A stretch of DNA of 64,000 nucleotides from Bacteroidales bacterium (lineage in GTDB: Bacteria > Bacteroidota > Bacteroidia > Bacteroidales > UBA932). The stretch spans positions 1-64,000 of the forward strand of contig JAFZRV010000006.1 of NCBI GenBank assembly GCA_017619655.1, read 5' to 3'. The translations under genes were made by a program, and so were the position numbers. Positions 25,241-36,287 of the stretch are shown here, one piece after another. The number at the start of each line of letters is the position of its first letter. Position 1 is the first letter of the stretch. The notes under the pieces are model-generated. The model searched no databases. It was not told the DNA's origin and saw only the letters and a program-made list of their open reading frames with translations.

Positions 25241-26647
25241 ATGACCAATCAAGCAATCTTCGACGCCCGTACGCTCGGCAAACCTAAGATGGGACTCCTC
25301 GGACTGCAGCACTTGTTCGCGATGTTCGGTGCCACTGTCTTAGTTCCAGTCATTACAGGGTTGTCGGTTTCGGCAACCCTTCTTTTTGCCGGTTTGGGAA
25401 CCCTGATCTTCCACCTGCTCACTAAGTGGAAAGTACCTGCATTCCTCGGATCTTCCTTTGCATTTCTCGGTGGTTACGCTGCTGTCACCCAGATGGGTGC
25501 GGAGCAGGGCCTCTCGCTGGCCGAGTCGCTGCCCTATGCCTGCATCGGCGTGCTCTGCGCCGGCCTGATGTATTTCATCCTGGCAGGCCTCTTCGCCGCG
25601 TTCGGTCCGCAGAAGGTGATGCGTTTCTTCCCGCCCGTGGTGACCGGACCGATCATCATCGCCATCGGTCTCTGCCTCTCGGGTACCGCCATCCAGAGCG
25701 CCTCCGCCAACTGGTGGATCGCCCTGCTGGCCATCGCTATCATCATCGTGTGCAGTGTCTGGGGCAAGGGTATGATCCAGATCGTTCCGATCCTGCTCGG
25801 CGTGCTGGGTTCCTATATCGTGGCTGCCTGCTGCGGTATCTGCGACTTCAGCGGCGTGAAGGACGCTTCCTGGGTCGGCGCTCCGTTCCAGATGCAGAAC
25901 ACCGCCTTCGCCGTGTTCAAGTCTCCCAACTGGGGCCTGATCATCGCCGCCATCATCGCCATCCTGCCGATCTCGATGGCCACCATGGTCGAGCACATCG
26001 GTGACATGTGCGCCATCTCCTCGACCACCGGCGAGAACTACCTGTCCGATCCGGGTCTGCACCGCACCCTCATGGGCGACGGCCTGGCCACCATGCTGGC
26101 TTCGCTCTTCGGCGCTCCGGCCAACACCACCTATGGTGAGAACACCGGCGTGCTCAACTTGACCCGCGTCTTCGACCCGCGCGTGATCCGCATCGCGGCC
26201 GTCTTCGCCATCATCCTGAGCTTCTGCCCGAAGTTCGCCGCCCTCATCGCGGCCATGCCGAACGCCACCATCGGCGGCGTCAGCCTCGTGCTTTACGGTA
26301 TGATCGCGGCCGTCGGTGTGCGCAACCTCGTGGAGAACAAGGTCGACCTCACGGAAAGCCGCAACGTCATCATCACCGCCGTCATCCTCGTGCTGGCCAT
26401 CGGTATCAAATACGGTGCGAACGACGCCATCTCGATCGGCTTCACCTCGCTCAGCGGCCTCGCCGTCGCAGCGCTCGTGGGCATCATCCTGAACGCCGTC
26501 CTCCCGGGCAATACCTACCAGTTCCAGAAGAGCGAACGCGGCGATACCGCCGTCAACTTCGGCGGTCCGTTCTATGCCCGCTTCTTCAAAAAGAAGAAAG
26601 GCAAGACGGCCTCCAAAAAAACCAATCCCGAAACTGAAAACAAATAA
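25241..26647 (+). CDS. uraA: Uracil/xanthine permease, NCS2 family (UraA-like)
   Basis: This 468-residue inner-membrane symporter has NCS2 hallmarks: GLQHLFAMFGATVLVP near the N-terminus, a central HIGD segment and ANTTYGENTGVLNLTRV, the UraA-type substrate motif. The basic C-terminal tail is cytoplasmic. I chose the ATG at 25241, just after the promoter, over the upstream ATG at 25172. It heads a nucleobase-uptake cluster with a DUF5020 outer-membrane protein and an AzgA-like permease. Uracil is the most likely substrate. Confidence 0.9.
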   Translation: MTNQAIFDARTLGKPKMGLLGLQHLFAMFGATVLVPVITGLSVSATLLFAGLGTLIFHLLTKWKVPAFLGSSFAFLGGYAAVTQMGAEQGLSLAESLPYACIGVLCAGLMYFILAGLFAAFGPQKVMRFFPPVVTGPIIIAIGLCLSGTAIQSASANWWIALLAIAIIIVCSVWGKGMIQIVPILLGVLGSYIVAACCGICDFSGVKDASWVGAPFQMQNTAFAVFKSPNWGLIIAAIIAILPISMATMVEHIGDMCAISSTTGENYLSDPGLHRTLMGDGLATMLASLFGAPANTTYGENTGVLNLTRVFDPRVIRIAAVFAIILSFCPKFAALIAAMPNATIGGVSLVLYGMIAAVGVRNLVENKVDLTESRNVIITAVILVLAIGIKYGANDAISIGFTSLSGLAVAALVGIILNAVLPGNTYQFQKSERGDTAVNFGGPFYARFFKKKKGKTASKKTNPETENK

Positions 26648-26663
26648 TATCCTATAACGATCC

Positions 26664-27383
26664 ATGAAAAAACTTATCCTCTCCGCCGCCATCCTGCTTT
26701 GCGGCCTCACTGCCTTCGCGCAGACGAACATCCAGATCCAGTATGATTTCGCAAAAGACCGTCAGCAGATCACCACGACGATCGAGGGCTTCTATACCGA
26801 CAAGGGCGGTAACACCTTCTTCTTCGTTGACCACGATTTCCCTTTGAACAAGAACCTGGGCGACACCCAGTCTCCCGCCGGCACCTACATGGAGGTCGCC
26901 CGCTGCCTCAACTTCTGGCAGAACAGCCCCGTGAATTTCCTCAGCGCCCACGTGGAATACAACGGCGGCGCCTATAAGGGCTTCGGCATCAACCACGCCT
27001 TCCTGGCCGGTGCCGACTTTTTCCTGCACAGCAAGGATTTCAACAACACCCTCAACCTGAAGGTGCTGTATAAAGGCATCCTGAATACGAAGCAGGTGGT
27101 CCCCATGCAGTTCACGGTTGTCTGGGGCTGCCAGGATCTCTTCGGCGCCAAAGGCCTCCGCTTCAGCGGCTTCGCCGATTTCTGGTGGGAAGACCACACG
27201 GTGTTCGGTACCCAGATGTCGGGCCAGCTGTCGCACGTCGTGTTCATCTCCGAGCCGCAGCTCTGGTACAATTGCGGCACCGAGCACTTCAACATCGGCG
27301 GCGAGGTCGAGCTCAGCTATGACTTCGGTACGACCCGCGGTTTCAAGGCTCGTCCCTGCCTCGGTATCAAGTGGGTTTTCTAG
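26664..27383 (+). CDS. DUF5020 outer-membrane protein, Tsx-like channel candidate
   Basis: This 239-residue protein has a signal peptide (cleavage after TAFAQ). The mature protein is rich in alternating aromatic and polar strands and ends in GIKWVF, a typical outer-membrane barrel end. It fits DUF5020, which resembles nucleoside-specific Tsx channels. Its position between two nucleobase permeases (16 and 21 bases away) supports a role as the outer-membrane entry for bases or nucleosides. That role is inferred, not shown. Confidence 0.82.
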   Translation: MKKLILSAAILLCGLTAFAQTNIQIQYDFAKDRQQITTTIEGFYTDKGGNTFFFVDHDFPLNKNLGDTQSPAGTYMEVARCLNFWQNSPVNFLSAHVEYNGGAYKGFGINHAFLAGADFFLHSKDFNNTLNLKVLYKGILNTKQVVPMQFTVVWGCQDLFGAKGLRFSGFADFWWEDHTVFGTQMSGQLSHVVFISEPQLWYNCGTEHFNIGGEVELSYDFGTTRGFKARPCLGIKWVF

Positions 27384-27404
27384 GCCATCCATTAAACTTA
27401 TAGT

Positions 27405-28724
27405 ATGAGTAATTTTCTTACCAAAGCTTTCGGATTCGACCCGACGAAACATGCGGTGCGCACCGAGCTCGTGGCAGGTCTGACGACCTTCCTGACGATG
27501 GCCTACATCCTGGCCGTCAACCCGAGCATCTTCAGCGCGCTCGACATGCCGGGCGGCTCCGTCTTCACAGCGACGGCCCTGGCCGCCATCATCGCTACGC
27601 TGGTGATGGCCTTCTGGGCCAAGAAGCCTTTTGCGCTGGCTCCGGGCATGGGCCTGAACGCGTTCTTCGTGTTCACGGTCTGCCTGACGATGGGCCACTC
27701 CTGGCAGTTCGCCTTGACGGCGGTCCTCATCGAAGGCCTGATCTTCGTCGTGCTGACGCTGACGAAGGTTCGCGTCTGGATCCTGAATGCCATCCCGTTG
27801 TCGCTCAAGAACGCCATCGGCGCCGGTATCGGCCTGTTCATCGCCTTCATCGGCCTGCAGAACGCCGGCCTGATCGTGAACAGCGACGCCACGCTCGTGA
27901 CGCTGGGCGACATGACGCAGGGCACCGGCCTGCTGGCCGTCATCGGCCTGGTCATCTCCTGCACGCTGGTAATGCTGCATGTCCGTGGCGGTATCCTGCT
28001 GGGTATCCTCATCACGGCCGTCATCGGCCTGTTTATCAAGGACCCGGCTACGGGCGAGACCATCACCCACTTCGGCGGCGTGCTCTCCCTGCCCGACAGC
28101 GTCGCTCCGATCGCTTTCCAGTTCCAGTGGGACAAGATCTTCTCCTGGGATATGCTGGTCGTCGTGTTCACCTTCCTGTTCATCGACATGTTCGATACGA
28201 TGGGTACAGTGATCGGCGTCGCGCAGAAAGCAGGTTTCGTCGATGAGAAAGGCAATATCCAGGACGCCGAGAAGGTGTTCATGGCCGACGCCATCGGTAC
28301 CATCGCCGGCGCCTGCCTCGGTACTTCCACCACCACGACCTACGTGGAGAGCTCGGCCGGTGTCGGCGCGGGCGGTCGCACGGGCCTCACGGCCTTCGCC
28401 GCCGCTGCCTGCTTCGCCCTGGCACTGTTCTTCTCGCCGGTCTTCCTGGCCATCCCTGGCGCCGCTACGGCTCCGTCCCTGATCATCGTCGGTATGATGA
28501 TGATGCAGCCGGTCACCCGCATCGACTGGACGAACTACCGCGAAAGCATCCCCGCTTTCCTGACGCTGATCCTGATGCCGCTGTCCTACAGCATCTCCGA
28601 CGGTATCCTCATCGGTGTGATCTCCTACGTGGTCCTCTACGCCCTCTCCGGCAAGGCCAAAGAGATCACCCCCACGATGTGGGTCCTCGCCGTACTGTTT
28701 ATCCTGCGGTACATATTCATCTAG
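27405..28724 (+). CDS. NCS2 purine permease, AzgA/GhxP-like
   Basis: This 439-residue inner-membrane protein starts [21 protein letters not shown], then [18 protein letters not shown] and [12 protein letters not shown], the signature of the AzgA/GhxP/PurP group for adenine, guanine and hypoxanthine. The substrate motif region [22 protein letters not shown] is intact. It is the last gene before the terminator and lies upstream of the purE-purL operon, so salvage and de novo purine supply are side by side. Confidence 0.93.
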   Translation: MSNFLTKAFGFDPTKHAVRTELVAGLTTFLTMAYILAVNPSIFSALDMPGGSVFTATALAAIIATLVMAFWAKKPFALAPGMGLNAFFVFTVCLTMGHSWQFALTAVLIEGLIFVVLTLTKVRVWILNAIPLSLKNAIGAGIGLFIAFIGLQNAGLIVNSDATLVTLGDMTQGTGLLAVIGLVISCTLVMLHVRGGILLGILITAVIGLFIKDPATGETITHFGGVLSLPDSVAPIAFQFQWDKIFSWDMLVVVFTFLFIDMFDTMGTVIGVAQKAGFVDEKGNIQDAEKVFMADAIGTIAGACLGTSTTTTYVESSAGVGAGGRTGLTAFAAAACFALALFFSPVFLAIPGAATAPSLIIVGMMMMQPVTRIDWTNYRESIPAFLTLILMPLSYSISDGILIGVISYVVLYALSGKAKEITPTMWVLAVLFILRYIFI

Positions 28725-28737
28725 CCTGAGCGGCTGG

Positions 28738-28816
28738 GCCCGGGAAAGACTCCCGGGCACAAATAAGCCTGTTTTTGTGCCCCGACTGCGTTTTTTCGCC
28801 GGTCGGGGCACATTTT
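28738..28816 (+). terminator. Two hairpins ending the nucleobase-uptake operon
   Basis: The first hairpin is GCCCGGGA-AAGAC-TCCCGGGC (28738-28758) with no T-run. The second has arms GTGCCCCGAC (28777-28786) and GTCGGGGCAC (28802-28811), followed by ATTTTT, a good intrinsic terminator. TTTTTGTGCCCCG recurs as a direct repeat at 28772-28784 and 28823-28835. The rest of 28725-28959 holds only the purE promoter. Confidence 0.75.
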
Positions 28817-28931
28817 TGCCCCTTTTTGTGCCCCGCAGCCTGATTAGACAGCCGCTGGTTGAGTTCAGTCGTTGCAGCTTGTCAACAACTCGATTTGATA
28901 ACTTTTTCGCGGTGATGTGGGGGGAGATTCT

Positions 28932-28939
28932 TATTTTTG
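28932..28939 (+). promoter_or_regulatory. Promoter -7 element of the purine operon
   Basis: TATTTTTG matches TAnnTTTG and stands 20 bases before the purE ATG. I see no purine riboswitch or PUR-box-like palindrome between the terminator and this element. Confidence 0.5.
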
Positions 28940-28959
28940 CACTTTCAAACAACTCGGTT

Positions 28960-29427
28960 ATGAAAGTCAGTATCATCATGGGCTCGAAGAGCGACTGGGA
29001 CGTGATGTCCGCCGCCTGCGAGACCCTCGAATCGTTTGGTGTCGAATATGAAAAGAAGGTGATCAGCGCGCACCGCACGCCGCAGTTCTTCATGGACTAC
29101 ATGGCCGGTGCCCGCGACCGCGGCGTGGGCATCGTGATTGCCGGCGCCGGCGGAGCGGCCCACCTGCCGGGCATGGCCGCCGCCCTTACCACGCTGCCCG
29201 TGATCGGCATTCCGATCCGCAGCAAGGCGCTCAACGGCATGGACTCCCTGCTGTCGATCGTCCAGATGCCCAGCGGCATCCCCGTGGCCACGATGGCCAT
29301 CGACGGCGCCAAGAACGCGGCCCTCTACGCCGTGTCGATACTGGCCCTGCACGACGAGACCCTGGCGGCCCGGCTGGAAATCTTCCGCCGCGAGCAGGCC
29401 GAGAAAGTCCTGAATACGGAAATCTAA
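28960..29427 (+). CDS. purE: N5-carboxyaminoimidazole ribonucleotide mutase
   Basis: This 155-residue protein shows the PurE motifs [15 protein letters not shown] and [11 protein letters not shown]. The length and motifs fit class I PurE, which works with PurK; no purK is in the window. It makes CAIR in de novo purine synthesis. The ATG at 28960 follows the promoter directly; the longer open frame reads through the terminator and is rejected. First gene of purE-purL-purM-purN-purH-purD-folD. Confidence 0.95.
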   Translation: MKVSIIMGSKSDWDVMSAACETLESFGVEYEKKVISAHRTPQFFMDYMAGARDRGVGIVIAGAGGAAHLPGMAAALTTLPVIGIPIRSKALNGMDSLLSIVQMPSGIPVATMAIDGAKNAALYAVSILALHDETLAARLEIFRREQAEKVLNTEI

Positions 29428-29434
29428 ACCCTGC

Positions 29435-32400
29435 ATGATGGACAGCCGCCGTATCTTCGTCGAAAAGAAACCCGCCTTCCGGGTGGAGGCGGAGAGCCTC
29501 CGGAAAGAATTCAATGAAAACCTGTCGGTCGGGCTGCGCACCCTGCGCCTGATCAATCTTTACGACCTGAGCGGCTTCAGCGACGCGTTGCTGGACCAGT
29601 GCCGCTACACGGTCTTCGGCGAGCGCGTGTCCGACACGGTGTCCGACAGCCTCGACCTGGCGGGCTGCCGCTACCTGGCCGTGGAGTACCTCCCGGGCCA
29701 GTTCGACCAGCGCGCCGCCTCGGCCCTGGACTGCGTGCATCTCGTCGACCCCGCCGCTAAGGTGGAAATTCGCAGCGGACGCCTCCTGATCTTCGACGAC
29801 GACTTCTCCGAAGAAGGACTCGCCGCCGTCAAACGCTACTTCATCAACGCCGTGGAAAGCCGGGAGAAAGACCTCTCGGTCATCGCGGGGGAGGAGGCGG
29901 CCAGCGTGCGGCCCCTCGCCGTGCTGGACGGCTTCACGGAGATGCCCGAAGCCACGTTCTCGGGCTTCTGCCGCGACTGGGGCCTGGCCATGAACACCGA
30001 CGACCTGCGCGAGGTGGTGCTCCACTTCCGCAAGGAAGGCCGCAATCCCACCGAAACGGAACTCCGCATCCTCGATACCTACTGGAGCGACCACTGCCGC
30101 CACACGACTTTCACGACCGAATTGACGGCCGTCGGCGTGGACGACTCCTTCATCAAGCCGGCGCTTGAAGCTGACCTGAAGCAGCTGGAAGCGATCCGGA
30201 AGGAGCTGGGCCGCGACCATAAGCCGCTCTGCCTCATGGAACTGGCCACCATCGGCGCCCGCTACCTCAAGCACAAGGGCGTGCTGGACAACCAGGAGCA
30301 GAGCGAAGAGAACAATGCCTGCAGCATCGTCATCGACGTGGATGTCGACGGCAAGACCGAAAAGTGGCTGCTGCAGTTCAAGAACGAGACCCACAACCAC
30401 CCCACGGAGATCGAGCCCTTCGGCGGCGCGGCCACTTGCCTGGGCGGTGCCATCCGCGACCCGCTGTCGGGCCGTGCCTATGTGTACCAGGCCATGCGCG
30501 TGACGGGTGCCGGCGACATCTGGAAGCCGGTGGGGGAGACGATGCACGGCAAGCTGCCTCAGCGCATGATTACGCGCAAGGCGGCGGCCGGCTATTCGAG
30601 CTACGGCAACCAGATCGGCCTGGCCACCACGCATGTGCGCGAAATCTTCCATCCGGGCTATACGGCCAAGCGCATGGAAGTGGGCGCGGTCGTGGGCGCG
30701 GTACCTGCGGCGCAGGTCCTGCGCGAACGGCCGGCGCCGGGCGACGTGATCCTGCTGCTGGGCGGACGCACGGGCCGCGACGGCATCGGCGGCGCCACGG
30801 GCTCGTCGAAAGGGCATACGGACGCCTCGCTGACCACCTGCGGCAGCGAAGTCCAGAAAGGCAACGCCCCGGAGGAGCGCAAGCTCCAGCGGCTCTTCCG
30901 CCGGCCGGAGGTGTCGCGCCTCATCAAGAAATCGAACGACTTCGGCGCGGGCGGCGTGAGCGTGGCCATCGGCGAACTGGCCGACGGCCTGGAGATCCAC
31001 CTCGACCGCGTCCCGACCAAATACAGCGGCCTGAACGCGATGGAGCTCTCCATCAGCGAGTCGCAGGAGCGCATGGCCGTGGTGATTCCCGCGGCGGAGC
31101 GCAGGCAGTTCGAGCGCTATTGCGCTGAAGAGAACATCGAAGTGACCTATGTGGCCGACGTGACCGACACGGGCCGCATGCGGATCCTGAACGGCACGGA
31201 ATGCGTGGCCGACCTGCCGCGCAGCTTCATCGACAGCGCCGGCGCCCGGCATTTCGCCCAGGCGGCCATCCTGCCGGTGGAGGCGAAAGACCCGTTTGCG
31301 CGGACGTATGCCGGCGATACGCTGCAACAGCGTCTCGAATCGTTGCTGTCCCAGCCCAACGTGCTCTCGCAGAAGGGCTTGATCGAGATGTTCGATTCCA
31401 CCATCGGCAGCTCTACGGTGCTGATGCCCTATGGCGGCCGCTGGCAGGATACGGAGTCGCAGGTCTCGGTGCAGAAGCTGCCCGTCTTCGGCGAAACCGA
31501 CACCGCCAGCATGATGGCTTTCGGCTACAATCCGGAACTCGCCAGCTGGAGCCCGTACCACGCGGCGGCTTACGCCGTGGTCGAGGCCTGCACCAAGGTG
31601 GCGGCCGCCGGCGGCGACTGGTCCACCATGCGTTTCTCCTATCAGGAATATTTCGAGCGGATGACGCTCGATCCCCATACCTGGGGCAAGCCGCTCTCCG
31701 CGCTGCTGGGCGCCCTGCGCATGCAGCTGGCCCTCGGCCTGCCTTCCATCGGCGGCAAGGACTCCATGAGCGGCACCTTCGAGCAGATCCACGTGTCCCC
31801 GACGCTGATCGCCTTCGGCATCACGCCCGTCAAGGCGTCGCGCGTGATCTCGCCGGAATTCAAGCAGGCGGGTCACCGCATCTACCTGCTGCGGCACGCC
31901 CCGCTGGCCGACCACATGCCCGATACCGACGCCCTGAAGCAGTTGTGGAGCTATGTCCACGCGCAGATCGGGGCGGGGAAGGTGGTCTCCGCCTGGGCCC
32001 TGGGCTTCGGCGGCGTGGCGGAAGGCCTCGCCAAGATGGCCTTCGGCAACCGCCTGGGCTTCGACGTGACCCTGCCCGAAACGGAACTCTTCCGCCTGGG
32101 CTACGGCTCAATGATCGTTGAGGCGACCGGCGAACTGGACGCACCCTGCGCACAGCTGCTGGGTTGCGTGACGGACGGCGCGGTGAAACTCAACGGCGTC
32201 GCGATGCCGCTTTCGGACCTTCGCGCCGCCTGCTTCGACCGCTTCAGCGAAGTCTATCCCGAGAAGACCCCGCGTCCGGCGCAGGTCGTGCCCGAATGGG
32301 CGGACCGCTTCTGCCACGAAGCGGCCCCGGCCTATCCCGGCCCCGCCATCGAGGCTCCGCTGGTGCTGCTGCCGGTTTTCCCCGGCACCAACTGCGACTA

Positions 32401-33157
32401 CGACACCGCCGCCGCGTTCCGCCGCGCCGGTGCCCGCACCCGCTTCTCGGTGTTCCGCAACCTCACGGAGCAGGACGTGCTCGACTCGATCGACGCCCTG
32501 TGCCGCGACCTGGCCGAGTGCCAGATCCTCGCCCTGTCGGGCGGCTTCTCCTCGGGTGACGAGCCGGACGGCAGCGGCAAGTTCATCGCCAATGTGCTGG
32601 GCAACCCGAAGGTGGCGGCGCAGATCCAGGCGCTGCTCGCCCGCAAGGGCCTCATCCTGGGTATCTGCAACGGTTTCCAGGCCCTGATCAAGAGCGGCCT
32701 GCTGCCCGACGGCAAGCTGGGCGTAACCGAAAGCGACCCGACGCTCTTCCGCAACGACATCAACCGCCACATCTCGCAGCTGGTGACCACGGTCGTCTCC
32801 ACGACCCGTTCTCCCTGGCTGTCTGGCTTCCAGGCCGGCGAGTTGCACACCGTGGCCGTGAGCCATGGCGAAGGCAAGTTCGTGGTCAGCCGCGCGCAGG
32901 CAGAGCGCCTCTTCGCCAACGGCCAGGTGGCCTTCCGCTATGCCGATCCCGTGACGGGCGCACCTACGATGGAATCGCCCTTCAACCCGAACGGCTCCAC
33001 CTGCGCCATCGAAGGCATCATCAGTCCCGACGGCCTGGTCCTCGGCAAGATGGGCCACTCCGAGCGTGCCGGCGAGAACCTTTACCGGAACATTCCCGCG
33101 CCGGTGGGCGAGGCCATCTTCCGCAATGCAGTGAATTACTTCAGAAAGACACGATAA
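29435..33157 (+). CDS. purL: Phosphoribosylformylglycinamidine synthase, single-chain
   Basis: This 1240-residue protein is the large single-chain PurL. It has an N-terminal PurS-like domain, the two AIR-synthase-like halves ([27 protein letters not shown]) and a C-terminal glutamine amidotransferase (from about 970, with the catalytic cysteine in GICNGFQAL). It converts FGAR, glutamine and ATP to FGAM. Bacteroidota generally carry this form instead of split PurSQL. It starts 7 bases after purE and ends 4 bases before purM. Confidence 0.96.
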   Translation: MMDSRRIFVEKKPAFRVEAESLRKEFNENLSVGLRTLRLINLYDLSGFSDALLDQCRYTVFGERVSDTVSDSLDLAGCRYLAVEYLPGQFDQRAASALDCVHLVDPAAKVEIRSGRLLIFDDDFSEEGLAAVKRYFINAVESREKDLSVIAGEEAASVRPLAVLDGFTEMPEATFSGFCRDWGLAMNTDDLREVVLHFRKEGRNPTETELRILDTYWSDHCRHTTFTTELTAVGVDDSFIKPALEADLKQLEAIRKELGRDHKPLCLMELATIGARYLKHKGVLDNQEQSEENNACSIVIDVDVDGKTEKWLLQFKNETHNHPTEIEPFGGAATCLGGAIRDPLSGRAYVYQAMRVTGAGDIWKPVGETMHGKLPQRMITRKAAAGYSSYGNQIGLATTHVREIFHPGYTAKRMEVGAVVGAVPAAQVLRERPAPGDVILLLGGRTGRDGIGGATGSSKGHTDASLTTCGSEVQKGNAPEERKLQRLFRRPEVSRLIKKSNDFGAGGVSVAIGELADGLEIHLDRVPTKYSGLNAMELSISESQERMAVVIPAAERRQFERYCAEENIEVTYVADVTDTGRMRILNGTECVADLPRSFIDSAGARHFAQAAILPVEAKDPFARTYAGDTLQQRLESLLSQPNVLSQKGLIEMFDSTIGSSTVLMPYGGRWQDTESQVSVQKLPVFGETDTASMMAFGYNPELASWSPYHAAAYAVVEACTKVAAAGGDWSTMRFSYQEYFERMTLDPHTWGKPLSALLGALRMQLALGLPSIGGKDSMSGTFEQIHVSPTLIAFGITPVKASRVISPEFKQAGHRIYLLRHAPLADHMPDTDALKQLWSYVHAQIGAGKVVSAWALGFGGVAEGLAKMAFGNRLGFDVTLPETELFRLGYGSMIVEATGELDAPCAQLLGCVTDGAVKLNGVAMPLSDLRAACFDRFSEVYPEKTPRPAQVVPEWADRFCHEAAPAYPGPAIEAPLVLLPVFPGTNCDYDTAAAFRRAGARTRFSVFRNLTEQDVLDSIDALCRDLAECQILALSGGFSSGDEPDGSGKFIANVLGNPKVAAQIQALLARKGLILGICNGFQALIKSGLLPDGKLGVTESDPTLFRNDINRHISQLVTTVVSTTRSPWLSGFQAGELHTVAVSHGEGKFVVSRAQAERLFANGQVAFRYADPVTGAPTMESPFNPNGSTCAIEGIISPDGLVLGKMGHSERAGENLYRNIPAPVGEAIFRNAVNYFRKTR

Positions 33158-33161
33158 CGAT

Positions 33162-34193
33162 ATGGCAATCAACTATGAAAAGGCAGGCGTAAGCCTGGAA
33201 GCCGGTTATGAAGTGGTGCGGCGCATCAAGCAGCACGTGGCGTCGACGAAGCGTCCCGGCTGGATGGGCGGCATCGGCTCGTTCGGCGGCATGTTCGACC
33301 TTGCTTCGCTCGGCATCAAGGAACCCGTGCTGGTGAGCGGCACCGACGGCGTGGGCACCAAGCTCAAGATCGCGTTCGCGATGGACAAGCACGACACCAT
33401 CGGCATCGACGCCGTGGCCATGTGCGTCAACGACGTGCTGGCGCAGGGCGCGGAACCGCTCTTCTTCCTGGACTACGTGGCCCTGGGACACAACATCCCC
33501 GAGAAGGTGGAGGCCATCGTGGCCGGTGTGGCGGAGGGCTGCCGGCAGGCGGGCTGCGCGCTTATCGGCGGCGAGACGGCCGAAATGCCGGGCATGTATG
33601 CCGACGGCGAATACGACATCGCCGGCTACACCACGGGCGTGGTCGAGAAAAGCAAGCTGATCGACGGCAGCAAGGTGAAGGCGGGCGACGTGCTGGTGGG
33701 CATTCCCTCGAGCGGCGTGCACTCCAACGGCTTCAGCCTCGTGCGCAAGATCGTGGCCGACGCCGGCCTCTCCCTGGACGAGAAGCGTCCGGAACTGGGC
33801 GGGCGGGTGCTCGGCGAGGTGCTGCTGACCCCGACGAACATCTATGTGAAGGAAGTGCTGGAGGTCATCCGGCACTGCGACGTCCACGGCGTGGCCCACA
33901 TCACGGGCGGCGGCTTCGACGAGAACATCCCCCGCATCCTGCAGCCCGGCCAGGGCATCGCGGTGAAGGAGGGGACCTGGGAGATCCTGCCTGTTTTCAA
34001 GGCCCTGGAGCAGTGGGGCGGCATTCCGCACCGCGAGATGTTCAACATCTTCAACATGGGCATCGGCATGGTGCTGGCCCTCGACGCCGCCGAGGCGGAC
34101 GAAGCCATCGCCATCCTGGCGAAGGCCGGCCGCAAGGCTTCGGTCATCGGCTGCGTCACCGACAAGCCCGGCGTAGACATTCAGCTGCTGTAG
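33162..34193 (+). CDS. purM: Phosphoribosylformylglycinamidine cyclo-ligase (AIR synthetase)
   Basis: This 343-residue protein shows the PurM signatures [43 protein letters not shown] and [13 protein letters not shown]. It closes the imidazole ring by converting FGAM to AIR. It sits between purL and purN with gaps of 4 and 1 bases, so the order matches consecutive pathway use of FGAM. Confidence 0.96.
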   Translation: MAINYEKAGVSLEAGYEVVRRIKQHVASTKRPGWMGGIGSFGGMFDLASLGIKEPVLVSGTDGVGTKLKIAFAMDKHDTIGIDAVAMCVNDVLAQGAEPLFFLDYVALGHNIPEKVEAIVAGVAEGCRQAGCALIGGETAEMPGMYADGEYDIAGYTTGVVEKSKLIDGSKVKAGDVLVGIPSSGVHSNGFSLVRKIVADAGLSLDEKRPELGGRVLGEVLLTPTNIYVKEVLEVIRHCDVHGVAHITGGGFDENIPRILQPGQGIAVKEGTWEILPVFKALEQWGGIPHREMFNIFNMGIGMVLALDAAEADEAIAILAKAGRKASVIGCVTDKPGVDIQLL

Positions 34194-34194
34194 C

Positions 34195-34755
34195 ATGAAA
34201 CGGCTGGCAGTCTTCGCAAGCGGCTCGGGCACCAATTTCGAGGCCATCGCGCAGGCCTGCGTCGACGGGCGCATCGACGCGCGCGTGGCGCTGCTGGTGT
34301 GCGACGTGCCGGGTGCCAAGGTGCTGGAGCGCGGTGCGCGCTTCGGCGTGGAAACCTTCTGCTTCCGCCCGAAATCCTATGCCTGCAAGGCGGATTTCGA
34401 GCAGGAGATCGCGGACCGCATGGACGCGCTGGGCATCGACTTGGTGTGCCTGGCGGGCTACATGCGCATCATCGGCCCGACGCTCCTCGAGCGCTACGGC
34501 GGCCGCATCATCAACATCCATCCGTCGCTGCTGCCCGCCTTCAAGGGCGCGCACGCGGTGGAGGACGCCGTGGCCTACGGCGTGAAAGTCTACGGCATCT
34601 CGATCCACTGGGTCGACGCCACCCTCGACGGCGGCCGCATCATCGCCCAGGAAGCCTTCCCCTACGAGGGCAACGATCCGGACGAAGTGCACCGCATCGG
34701 CCAGAAAATCGAACATCGTCTCTATGTGGAGACCATCAATAAAATACTGCAATGA
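34195..34755 (+). CDS. purN: Phosphoribosylglycinamide formyltransferase
   Basis: This 186-residue folate-dependent GAR transformylase has the PurN sequence FASGSGTNFEAI, the catalytic region INIHPSLLPAFKG with Asn and His, and the Asp in ATLDGGRIIAQE. It uses 10-formyl-tetrahydrofolate, which FolD at the operon end helps supply. Overlaps purH by 4 bases. Confidence 0.94.
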   Translation: MKRLAVFASGSGTNFEAIAQACVDGRIDARVALLVCDVPGAKVLERGARFGVETFCFRPKSYACKADFEQEIADRMDALGIDLVCLAGYMRIIGPTLLERYGGRIINIHPSLLPAFKGAHAVEDAVAYGVKVYGISIHWVDATLDGGRIIAQEAFPYEGNDPDEVHRIGQKIEHRLYVETINKILQ

Positions 34756-36284
34756 GAGCACTTGTAAGCGTTAGTGATAAAACCGGCGTGGCCGCTTTCG
34801 CGGCTGCCCTTTCCCGCCTCGGCTGGGAGATCATCGCCACGGGCGGCACGCAGCGCCTGCTGGAGCAGGAAGGCGTGAAGACCATCGGCATCAGCGAGGT
34901 GACGGGCTTCCCCGAAATCTGCGACGGGCGCGTCAAGACCCTGCACCCGAAGGTGCACGGCGCCCTGCTGGGCCGCCGCGACCTGCCTTCGCACCTGCAG
35001 GCCCTGAAGGAAAACGGCATCGAGTTCATCGACCTGGTCTGCGTCAACCTCTATCCCTTCGCGGCTACCATCGCGAAGCCGGGCGTGACCATGGAAGACG
35101 CGGTGGAGAACATCGACATCGGCGGTCCCTCGATGCTGCGCAGCGCCGCCAAGAACTGGCGCGACGTGACGGTGGTCTGCGATCCGGGCGACTACGGCCG
35201 GGTCATCGACCAGATCACGGCCAAGGGCAACACGACGCCCGAAACGCGCCTGGAGCTCTCGGCCAAGGCCTACACGCATACCGCGCAGTACGACACGATG
35301 ATCGCGCGCTACATGCGGGCGCAGGCGGGCCTGCCGGAGAAGCTCTTCCTGGAATACGACCTGAAGCAGCCCCTGCGCTACGGCGAGAACCCGCACCAGG
35401 AAGCGCGCTTCTTCGCGACGCGCGAGCCGCAGCCCTATTCGCTCGCCTTTGCGCGGCAGATCCAGGGCAAGGAGATGTCTTACAACAACATCCAGGACGC
35501 GAACGCGGCGCTGAACATCGTGCGTGACTTCGCCGACCAGCCTTTCTGCGTGGCGCTCAAGCACATGAACCCGTGCGGCGCGGCGGTGGGGGCTACCGTC
35601 GAGGCGGCCTGGCAGGCGGCGTACGAGGCCGACAAGGTCAGCATCTACGGCGGCATCGTGGCGGTGAACCGCCCGCTGACGGCCGAGGTGGCGCAGGGGA
35701 TGAAGCCCATCTTCCTGGAGATCGTCATCGCGCCGTCCTTTACGCCGGAAGCGTTGGAGATCCTCTCGTCGAAGAAGAACCTGCGGGTGCTGGAGGTGGC
35801 GATGGAACCTGAGAAGGAGGCGCCGATGCAGTATGTCTCCGTCAACGGCGGCATGCTGGTGCAGCAGCTCGACGTGGCGGTGGAGAAGATCGATGCCTCG
35901 ATGTGCGTCACGAAGGTGCATCCGACGGCGTCGCAGCTGCGCGACATGGATTTTGGCTGGCGCATCGTCAAGCATGTGAAATCCAACGCCATCGCGGTGG
36001 TCCGCGACGGGCATACCCTGGGCGTGGGCGCGGGTCAGATGAACCGCGTGGGCTCGGCGGAGATCGCCTTGAAGGAGGCGCAGGCCGCGGGTTACTCGAT
36101 GGGCCTGGTACTGGCTTCCGACGGCTTCCTGCCGTTCGGCGACACGGTCGCCCTGGCGGCGCAGTATGGCGTCACGGCCATCGTCCAGCCCGGCGGCTCG
36201 ATCCGTGACGAGGAATCGATCGCGAAGGCCGACGAACTGGGCATCACGATGCTTTTCACCGGCGTCCGTCACTTTAAACACTAA
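34752..36284 (+). CDS. purH: Bifunctional AICAR transformylase / IMP cyclohydrolase
   Basis: This 510-residue protein is of normal length. The N-terminal MGS-like IMP cyclohydrolase domain carries SVSDKTGV, TGGTQRLLEQ and GRVKTLHPKVHG. The C-terminal AICAR transformylase domain carries RYGENPHQ and the Lys-His catalytic pair in ALKHMNPCG. It performs the last two steps to IMP using 10-formyl-tetrahydrofolate. Start overlaps purN by 4 bases; purD follows 3 bases after the stop. Confidence 0.96.
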   Translation: MRALVSVSDKTGVAAFAAALSRLGWEIIATGGTQRLLEQEGVKTIGISEVTGFPEICDGRVKTLHPKVHGALLGRRDLPSHLQALKENGIEFIDLVCVNLYPFAATIAKPGVTMEDAVENIDIGGPSMLRSAAKNWRDVTVVCDPGDYGRVIDQITAKGNTTPETRLELSAKAYTHTAQYDTMIARYMRAQAGLPEKLFLEYDLKQPLRYGENPHQEARFFATREPQPYSLAFARQIQGKEMSYNNIQDANAALNIVRDFADQPFCVALKHMNPCGAAVGATVEAAWQAAYEADKVSIYGGIVAVNRPLTAEVAQGMKPIFLEIVIAPSFTPEALEILSSKKNLRVLEVAMEPEKEAPMQYVSVNGGMLVQQLDVAVEKIDASMCVTKVHPTASQLRDMDFGWRIVKHVKSNAIAVVRDGHTLGVGAGQMNRVGSAEIALKEAQAAGYSMGLVLASDGFLPFGDTVALAAQYGVTAIVQPGGSIRDEESIAKADELGITMLFTGVRHFKH

Positions 36285-36287
36285 GCC

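Noticed and set aside
28725..28959. Possible purine riboswitch before purE
   Set aside because: Only two terminator hairpins and a promoter are seen; the conserved purine-aptamer core is not present.
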